Below, one piece after another: positions 15,011 through 20,221 of a stretch of DNA of 20,221 nucleotides. The translations under genes and the position numbers were made by a program. The DNA is from Clostridia bacterium (GTDB lineage: Bacteria > Bacillota > Clostridia > Christensenellales > UBA1242), in contig JAGCSP010000071.1 in assembly GCA_017964105.1 (NCBI GenBank), positions 1 to 20,221 on the forward strand. Reading direction: 5' to 3'. Positions within the stretch are counted from its first letter, which is position 1; the number at the start of each line of letters is the position of its first letter. Below the pieces are notes generated by a model that was not told the DNA's origin, did no database searches, and saw only the letters and a program-made list of their open reading frames with translations.

Positions 15011-17000
15011 ATTTCATTCCTCTTAACACCATATCGTTACGTTTTCTAATGTCGTAATATGCTTTGTCTTCATCAAGCATCTTAGGAATCTCTAATTCAT
15101 GTACTTCTTTATAATTGATGTCGTACACATTTTGTAATTTAAATGCAGGGGTAAACTTAGTTCTAAGTGGTGGATTTTTCATCATATATACAATGAAGTC
15201 GCCACCAAGTGAACCAAGTTCGGCAGGGTAGATAAGTGGACGTGTGTCCTTATTGATAGCAGTTGTTGTATTCTTGCTATCTGCTTCTTTACCCTTGCTG
15301 ATTGTTACACTTTCTGTTTCAACGGTAATGTTGCCGCAGCGTTTACTAAATTCTTCTAACGTGTTCTGGTCGTTTGATGCTAGGAATATATGAATATTGC
15401 AGTTGTCTTTTACTGTGCTTGCCACTTGATCACCATATTTAATGGTTAGCTGTGCATATGATTGAAGCACTAACACAAACCAAATCTTTCTGCTCCGAGC
15501 AACAGTAATCATAGATTCAAAGTTTTCTATCTTTGGCATGTTACCAAACTCATCTAGTAGGAAATATGTGTCACGTGGAAGTGTGCCATTGTGGTCACGG
15601 GCAATATCAACAAGCATCTTATATAATTGACTTATAAATAAAGTTGCAATAGGATAACGTGTTACTTTTTCATCAGGAATTTTAATGAAAAGTACGCTTG
15701 GCTCATCACAGAATGTGGTGAGATTCATTTCGTTTTTACTGGTAGCATAGCATATTCCCATGTCAGAAAATAGGCCCATTCTGTCAGTAACTACGCCCAT
15801 ATATGATTTTGCAGTCTTATCGTTATTGGTTATAACCTGGTTTGCAAGTTGCACTGCAAGGCTTAGAGGGTTGCGTCCTTGGAAGTATTCTTGCAATGTT
15901 CTCATTGGGTTGTATGCGTCGTTATCTTTTATGTTTAAAATTTTACTTAAGGTATAAAAATTGTATTTATCTCTTGTCATGCCAAGTTCAGGATTTTCAC
16001 TGTCTTCTAGCATGGCAAGCATTGTGCCAAGAATTAAATCTTTTGCACCACGTTCCCAAATAGGATCGTTGTTGCTCATGATTGGGCATAGGGTAGTTGC
16101 AATATCACGCAAATCTTCAAATGCTTCATTCTTTAATGATTGTTTTACGCTTTTGATGTAATTGTTTACGCTAGTTTTGTTGCCAAATGCAAATCCATCT
16201 AGCTCATACCATTCATCGTAATAATTTTCGTCCACAAGTTTTAATGATGTTTGTCTTGGGTCCATATTTCTGTGAACTTTTACTTTTTTATACAAGGTGT
16301 TTGCCTTATAGTTTAAGTCATATGCCCTAGTCATAGGGTTCCAACATGTGCTATTGAATGGGTTAGCAAGGTCAAACACATGCACTTTGTATCCGCGCTT
16401 TCTTAATTTTTCATTATGGTGATTATAAATCTCACCTTTTGGGTCAGCAATAACCATACATGGTCTTGCGTTTGTTTCAGATAAAATTTGTACATATGGG
16501 TCAATCAATTGACTAGTTTTACCAGAACCGGTAGTACCAATAATCAATGTGTGAATTGGGTCGTACATATTCACTTTTAGTTTGCCACCAACATATTCTG
16601 CTCTAATTGGTATGCCTGCTTTGTTTTTGTTATGCAAATCACTGTAAGTGGTGTACATATATTTTGGATTGCTTTCAAGTTCCTTTAAGGTTAGCCAGTT
16701 TGTATCGTAGAACTTTTTCACTCCGCCTTTTTCTTTTACTCTTGCGCCTGTATCTTTTGGCTTTTCTTTTAGCATGCGGGTTAGTCTATATAATAAGAGT
16801 AGTAGCAAGGATAGAGCAGTTATTATCAAAAATGGGTTACTAGATAGAACATCTGGATCCCATACAAGTTCTTTTTTTACAATGTATGATGCTGCCACAT
16901 ATGCTACTGCTGCCACAAGCACAATTGATATTACAAATATCAGCATATGTTTAGCTAATTTATCTACAAAACCTTTTTGCTTTTCTTCGTCTTTTGCCAT
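15009..17000 (-). CDS. VirD4/TraG-type type IV coupling ATPase
   Basis: Coupling proteins are membrane-bound hexameric ATPases that recruit DNA-protein or protein substrates to a type IV secretion channel. The 663-residue product has two N-terminal membrane helices (about 19-40 and 56-72), then the cytoplasmic motor: Walker A GTTGSGKT (155-162), the DPKGEIY segment (186-192), Walker B FLLDEFGNMPKI (480-491) and the following ARSRKIWFVLVLQSYAQL block typical of TraG/VirD4. The C-terminal tail (about 595-663) is charged and may be a substrate-binding end. I chose ATG 17000 over ATG 17021 because the promoter predicts a transcript start near 17027, which would leave almost no leader for the upstream ATG, and because AAGGAG lies between the two starts. 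No relaxase is nearby. It is a monocistronic unit with its own promoter and terminator. Confidence 0.92.
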   Translation of the reverse strand: MAKDEEKQKGFVDKLAKHMLIFVISIVLVAAVAYVAASYIVKKELVWDPDVLSSNPFLIITALSLLLLLLYRLTRMLKEKPKDTGARVKEKGGVKKFYDTNWLTLKELESNPKYMYTTYSDLHNKNKAGIPIRAEYVGGKLKVNMYDPIHTLIIGTTGSGKTSQLIDPYVQILSETNARPCMVIADPKGEIYNHHNEKLRKRGYKVHVFDLANPFNSTCWNPMTRAYDLNYKANTLYKKVKVHRNMDPRQTSLKLVDENYYDEWYELDGFAFGNKTSVNNYIKSVKQSLKNEAFEDLRDIATTLCPIMSNNDPIWERGAKDLILGTMLAMLEDSENPELGMTRDKYNFYTLSKILNIKDNDAYNPMRTLQEYFQGRNPLSLAVQLANQVITNNDKTAKSYMGVVTDRMGLFSDMGICYATSKNEMNLTTFCDEPSVLFIKIPDEKVTRYPIATLFISQLYKMLVDIARDHNGTLPRDTYFLLDEFGNMPKIENFESMITVARSRKIWFVLVLQSYAQLTIKYGDQVASTVKDNCNIHIFLASNDQNTLEEFSKRCGNITVETESVTISKGKEADSKNTTTAINKDTRPLIYPAELGSLGGDFIVYMMKNPPLRTKFTPAFKLQNVYDINYKEVHELEIPKMLDEDKAYYDIRKRNDMVLRGMK

Positions 17001-17033
17001 GTGACTACACACTCCTTCCATTATACTGATTAT

Positions 17034-17062
17034 AGTATATAATTTTTAACTTTTTTAGTCAA
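17034..17062 (-). promoter_or_regulatory. Strong SigA promoter of the coupling-protein gene
   Basis: On the minus strand TTGACT (17062-17057) and TATACT (17039-17034) are 17 bp apart, each one base from consensus. The expected start near 17027 favours ATG 17000 as the initiation codon. Confidence 0.78.
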
Positions 17063-17188
17063 AAGAATAAGGCAACTTTGTGAGATGAGTATATTGATTA
17101 TTAAAACGCAAATTCTAATGCATGTAAAATTTTTTTTTACACAAAATATGTTGTGGAATTGTATCGTTTTTATATTTTGGCTAAATAT

Positions 17189-17236
17189 AGTCATAAATGT
17201 AATTTGCACACCCGGCAAAGTGGATGATTTATGACT
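17189..17236. repeat. Perfect 10-bp inverted repeat, possible operator
   Basis: AGTCATAAAT (17189-17198) and ATTTATGACT (17227-17236) are exact reverse complements separated by 28 nt. They lie 31 bp upstream of the VirB6-like -35 box and well upstream of the divergent promoter. The centre-to-centre spacing of 38 bp is between three and four helical turns, so two regulator dimers or a looped complex are possible. It could be chance. Confidence 0.4.
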
Positions 17237-17267
17237 TAAATTTCTTGTATTTTTGTATATAAATATG

Positions 17268-17296
17268 TTGCAATTTGATATATTTTAAGGTATTAT
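17268..17296 (+). promoter_or_regulatory. SigA promoter of the VirB6-like gene
   Basis: TTGCAA (17268-17273) and TATTAT (17291-17296) are 17 bp apart. The expected start near 17303 leaves a leader of about 57 nt before the AAGGGGG ribosome binding site and ATG 17360. Confidence 0.65.
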
Positions 17297-17359
17297 ATTA
17301 GTATAAATACTAATTCTATATTGATTTATATGGGGTAGTTTTTTAAGGGGGATGTACTT

Positions 17360-20005
17360 ATGTCAATTGTAGCTATAGGTATATTAATCGCATTTTTAAT
17401 CGTTATCCTTATGAACGTGGGCGGATTCATTACCCAAATTATGGGTATGATTTTGTACTCAATTGCCATTCCACTTATGTGGATTTTGGACTTTGTGCAA
17501 ATGTTGTTCCGTAAGCTTGCTGGTTTGGATACTACATGGGTGAAGGCAGATGGTGTACTTCAACAGCAGGATGGCGATATTCTTTTATCGCTTATCACTA
17601 ATAAAACTGTTCTTCAAGTGCTCTTAGCTATGACTCTTGTTGGTATTGTGTTGCTTATCATTACAACCATTATCCAAATGATTCGCACAGAGTACACCAC
17701 CGAAGGTAGTAAAAATAACAAAGGTACCATTATTGGCACTGCATTAAAGGCATTTGCATATTTCTTCATTGTGCCTATTGCATGTGTATTTGGTATTATT
17801 GTGGCAAACTATGTGTTAAAGGCACTTGACGTAGCTACGTCAGCTGCTGGTGCTCGTACAGTTTCTGGTTCTGTGTTCGTTGCTGCTGCAAGCGATGCAA
17901 ACCGTGTGCGTAAAAAAGGCAATAGTGATGCCACGGAAGGATGGTATTTAAATCTCCTAGATGGTCCTAATACTGCTAAAACCGTTCAGTATAACCCAGT
18001 TGGTAGTACTTATACTACGGCACTTGACAGATATTATTTTTCAGTAAATGACACTGGTAATAGGGCAACAAATGCAGAAGCTGCTGCAGAAAAAGTTGAC
18101 GCAGCATTCTCCAAAGGTAGCTTGATGATGGTATTGGTTCAAGGTGGACCTACCATGATTGATGAGAGTATTGGTGACGCAGAACTTGAAAATGATTTTA
18201 TTGCAGGTGCAAAAAATATGAGATATTTCTCATATGATAATGTAATAACTGTTGTAAGATATTATAACCCTGCAGATATTAACTATTTAATGCTATATGT
18301 AGGCCTAGCATTATGTATTTGGACATTGTTTAAGGCAGCCTTTGGCATGATTAAACGTATGTATAAGGCAACTATGTTATTCATCATTTCCCCAGGAATC
18401 ATTGGCATTTGGCCACTTGATGGTGGTAATGCTTTCAAGAGTTGGCGAAGTCAATTTATATCTTCAGTACTATCGGCATATGGCGTGGTAATAGCACTTA
18501 ACTTATTCTTCGTTATCGCTGGTGCTGTAGATAAAATTTATCTATTCAAACCATATGATGCTGCATATTACAATGTTGCACAATTTGGTGGCGCTATTAG
18601 CTTTATATTAGGCTTATTGTTACCACCATTGATTACACTTATCAATAATGTAATGCGTGGTTTATTCATAATTGTTGGTGCCCTAATGGTATCCGAGATG
18701 GCAAGCACAATATCGCAACTTATTGGTGCAGGTGATGCACTTAAAGAAGGTGGCGAAATGGTTGGTAAAGTAACCAGTGCAGTTGGTAAAGGTGCTATGG
18801 TCGCTATGGGCGCTGGCGCTTTGGCTGGTAAAATGGCTAAAGGTATTGGCGGCAAGGTTAAAAATGCATCAAATAAATCCAAATTAGCTGATTTACAAGA
18901 TAAAGAGAAAAATGGTGGATTAACTGATAAAGAGAAAGAACAAAAAGCAGAATTAGAAGCATCAACAAAAGAATATGCAGACACTCAGGGTATACGTGGA
19001 ATGAAAAATAGAATTGCATCTAGTGTAACTGGCATGAGTACTAAAGATAGAAATAGAATGAAATTGTTAAGTAACAAAGAAAATCTTTCTAACGAAGAAA
19101 AAGAAGAACTTGGTGCACTTAAAGCAAAGAAACAATCTATCACTGCAGCTCGTGATGCACAAGGCACAGCAATGATAAAAGGATTCTTCCAACAATCTAG
19201 CATGGGTAAAGCACTTAATACCATGACTGGTGGTATGGTTCCTGCATTTGGTGGCGATGCTTGGGCAAAAGCAGGCAAAGCTGCTCAAGAAGCACATCCT
19301 GAACTTAAAAGCGATTTTGCTGCAAGAGACGATGCGGCTTCTGATATAGCAAAAGAAAGAAAAGGTGCAGCTGGTGCTGCAGCAAGAGCAGATGCTAGAG
19401 ATCACTATTCAGCTGCTAAAGACCTCAGAAAAGCTGGCAATGAATTAGTAGATGGAATTGCAAAGGCGTTGGTAGATGGTGCTAAAGAATTAAAAGAAGC
19501 AATAGCTTCAGGAGATAAAGAAGCTGAAGGTGTCGCACGAGAAAAAATTGGTAATGCTTTGAATAGTGCTAATAAGGTTGGAGCTATTGATGATGTAGCT
19601 ACAGATCAATTATATCTTAAAGCAGGTCTTGCAAAAACTGAGGCTGATGTTGATGGATTAAACTTGAATAATATAGACTTTTCAGGTGCAAGAGCAAATA
19701 TTGATAATAATGCACACTTAGTTGCAGAAGGAAAAATTTCAACAGATGACTTTATTGGAAAACTTGGACCTGCATTTGATAAGGCAGCAGAATCATTATC
19801 CACAGCTACTGGTAAACTTGTTGAAGGCTTTACACAAGCTGCAGAAAGAATTGCTAATACAAATATTGCAAGTGCAAGCAAAGGAAGTCCTGAAGTTGCA
19901 ATTAACGCATTAAGCAGTAAACTTGGTCAACAAGCAAGTCAAGAACAACGACAAAATGCTCAAATTATCAAATTATTAAATGATTTGGTACATAAGAGCA
20001 AATAA
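17360..20005 (+). CDS. VirB6-like polytopic conjugation channel protein (Mbov_0396-like) with long polar tail
   Basis: The 881-residue product has an N-terminal membrane half and a soluble C-terminal half. Hydrophobic segments occur near 3-21, 22-48, 82-107, 123-150, 307-325, 333-357, 367-392, 405-425 and 430-452. A poorly conserved extracytoplasmic loop (about 155-300) lies between the first and second clusters. The segment ISPGIIGIWPLDGGNAFKSW resembles the Mbov_0396/VirB6-type integrative-element membrane protein, which forms part of the inner-membrane channel of type IV secretion systems. A Gly/Ala-rich stretch (about 470-500) leads to a charged, mostly helical tail (about 500-881) with a repeated helix motif. 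Conserved membrane parts use mostly CGN for arginine and the tail mostly AGA. The ATG has AAGGGGG 8 nt upstream. It is monocistronic, divergent from the coupling-protein gene. The VirB6 role is by topology and the short signature, so moderately sure. Confidence 0.78.
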   Translation: MSIVAIGILIAFLIVILMNVGGFITQIMGMILYSIAIPLMWILDFVQMLFRKLAGLDTTWVKADGVLQQQDGDILLSLITNKTVLQVLLAMTLVGIVLLIITTIIQMIRTEYTTEGSKNNKGTIIGTALKAFAYFFIVPIACVFGIIVANYVLKALDVATSAAGARTVSGSVFVAAASDANRVRKKGNSDATEGWYLNLLDGPNTAKTVQYNPVGSTYTTALDRYYFSVNDTGNRATNAEAAAEKVDAAFSKGSLMMVLVQGGPTMIDESIGDAELENDFIAGAKNMRYFSYDNVITVVRYYNPADINYLMLYVGLALCIWTLFKAAFGMIKRMYKATMLFIISPGIIGIWPLDGGNAFKSWRSQFISSVLSAYGVVIALNLFFVIAGAVDKIYLFKPYDAAYYNVAQFGGAISFILGLLLPPLITLINNVMRGLFIIVGALMVSEMASTISQLIGAGDALKEGGEMVGKVTSAVGKGAMVAMGAGALAGKMAKGIGGKVKNASNKSKLADLQDKEKNGGLTDKEKEQKAELEASTKEYADTQGIRGMKNRIASSVTGMSTKDRNRMKLLSNKENLSNEEKEELGALKAKKQSITAARDAQGTAMIKGFFQQSSMGKALNTMTGGMVPAFGGDAWAKAGKAAQEAHPELKSDFAARDDAASDIAKERKGAAGAAARADARDHYSAAKDLRKAGNELVDGIAKALVDGAKELKEAIASGDKEAEGVAREKIGNALNSANKVGAIDDVATDQLYLKAGLAKTEADVDGLNLNNIDFSGARANIDNNAHLVAEGKISTDDFIGKLGPAFDKAAESLSTATGKLVEGFTQAAERIANTNIASASKGSPEVAINALSSKLGQQASQEQRQNAQIIKLLNDLVHKSK

Positions 20006-20023
20006 TTGATTGACTAATAAAAG

Positions 20024-20050
20024 AGAACGGATGAAGGTCCGTTCTTTTTT
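20024..20050 (+). terminator. Rho-independent terminator after the VirB6-like gene
   Basis: An 8-bp stem AGAACGGA/TCCGTTCT (20024-20031 with 20038-20045) with a 6-nt loop is followed by T6, 18 nt after the stop codon. Confidence 0.9.
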
Positions 20051-20103
20051 ATTCTATTTATATTGTTTTATATTATTGTTATATATACTTATATTTAGTA
20101 TAA

Positions 20104-20134
20104 AAAAATGAGGTGTTATTTTAACCTCATTTTT
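20104..20134 (-). terminator. Terminator of the partial minus-strand gene
   Basis: An 11-bp stem (20104-20114 with 20124-20134) has A- and T-rich ends giving a U-tract on the minus strand, 12 nt beyond the stop of the gene at 20147. It could also work on the plus strand. Confidence 0.75.
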
Positions 20135-20146
20135 ATTGCGTTTTAC

Positions 20147-20221
20147 TTATTTTTTAAGTAAAGCTTTTGTGCAAAGTAAGCATGCAGATACAAATGAAAA
20201 TACTGCTGATAAAATTGCACC
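20147..20221 (-). CDS. Partial CDS: C-terminal end of a probable membrane protein
   Basis: Only the last 24 codons and the TAA stop are inside the window, read on the minus strand. The peptide is one hydrophobic helix (GAILSAVFSFVSACLL) followed by a short Lys-ending tail (CTKALLKK). This suggests a membrane protein with its C-terminal tail at the cytoplasmic face. A terminator hairpin just beyond the stop supports the reading frame. The family cannot be told from so little sequence; given the neighbours it might be another secretion-system or transport component. Confidence 0.45.
   Translation of the reverse strand, partial: GAILSAVFSFVSACLLCTKALLKK

Larger units (their letters stand above)
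17001..17359. other. Divergent intergenic region between the coupling-protein and VirB6-like genes
   Basis: These 359 bp are AT-rich and contain no gene I can support. They hold a minus-strand promoter, a 10-bp perfect inverted repeat and a plus-strand promoter (listed separately), plus the GGGGG ribosome binding site of the VirB6-like gene at 17347-17351. Confidence 0.8.

Noticed and set aside
17001..17021. ATG at 17021 as start of the coupling protein
   Set aside because: The predicted transcript begins about 6 nt upstream of it, with no room for a ribosome binding site; AAGGAG lies downstream of that ATG and serves ATG 17000.
18568..19405. Long minus-strand open frames opposite the VirB6-like gene (up to about 138 codons)
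   Set aside because: They are antisense to a well-supported coding region, lack ribosome binding sites and have the Ser/Pro/Phe-rich composition expected of the reverse strand of Ala/Lys/Glu-rich coding sequence.
6048..20005. Reassigned genetic code (TGA as Trp), suggested by the Mycoplasma-named pilin and channel families
   Set aside because: TGA ends spoIIR in a perfect gene overlap, tryptophans are encoded by TGG, and spore genes exclude a mollicute.
14187..20221. Ends of an integrative element (att repeats, tRNA target, integrase)
   Set aside because: No tRNA gene, integrase or convincing direct repeat is visible in the window, so I do not call element boundaries.

Overview
This is a low-GC chromosomal window from an endospore-forming member of the Bacillota, most likely an uncultured clostridial (gut-type) lineage. 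The spore genes spoIIR, sleB and ypeB, a SipL-like SPOCS/LysM protein and veg support this. TGA is used as a stop (spoIIR), so the code is standard even though the transfer genes resemble families named from Mycoplasma integrative elements.

Left part (1-4774, all + strand): the end of a gene with an extremely acidic tail (RpoE-like at best), then veg followed by a SipL-like spore envelope protein with no terminator between them. Next comes a tight three-gene unit spoIIR-sleB-ypeB. It begins at a candidate forespore (SigF/SigG type) promoter and ends at a strong hairpin. It couples the forespore signal that activates pro-SigE with the cortex-lytic enzyme and the protein needed to assemble it.

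Middle (4821-14255): a vegetative SigA promoter drives a Rho-like protein that keeps the N-terminal and RNA-binding domains but has lost the Walker A motif, the Walker B aspartate and the end of the motor domain. It converges on a shared terminator with an 8.1-kb minus-strand gene. That gene encodes a 2712-residue secreted protein with Ig-like extracellular modules, anchored by a C-terminal membrane helix rather than a sortase motif.

Right part (14302-20221): three recognisable components of a type IV secretion/conjugation machine on alternating strands: a small two-helix pilin (VirB2/Mbov_0395-like, +), a VirD4/TraG coupling ATPase (-) and a large VirB6-like polytopic channel protein (Mbov_0396-like, +). 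Each has its own near-consensus SigA promoter and its own terminator. No relaxase, VirB4 ATPase, integrase or attachment site is visible. The pilin leader carries tandem promoters and two mutually exclusive hairpins, one of which covers the ribosome binding site. The window closes with the last 24 codons of a minus-strand membrane protein.

The two items most worth following are the catalytically degenerate Rho paralog and the dispersed, single-gene arrangement of the secretion genes next to a giant surface protein.
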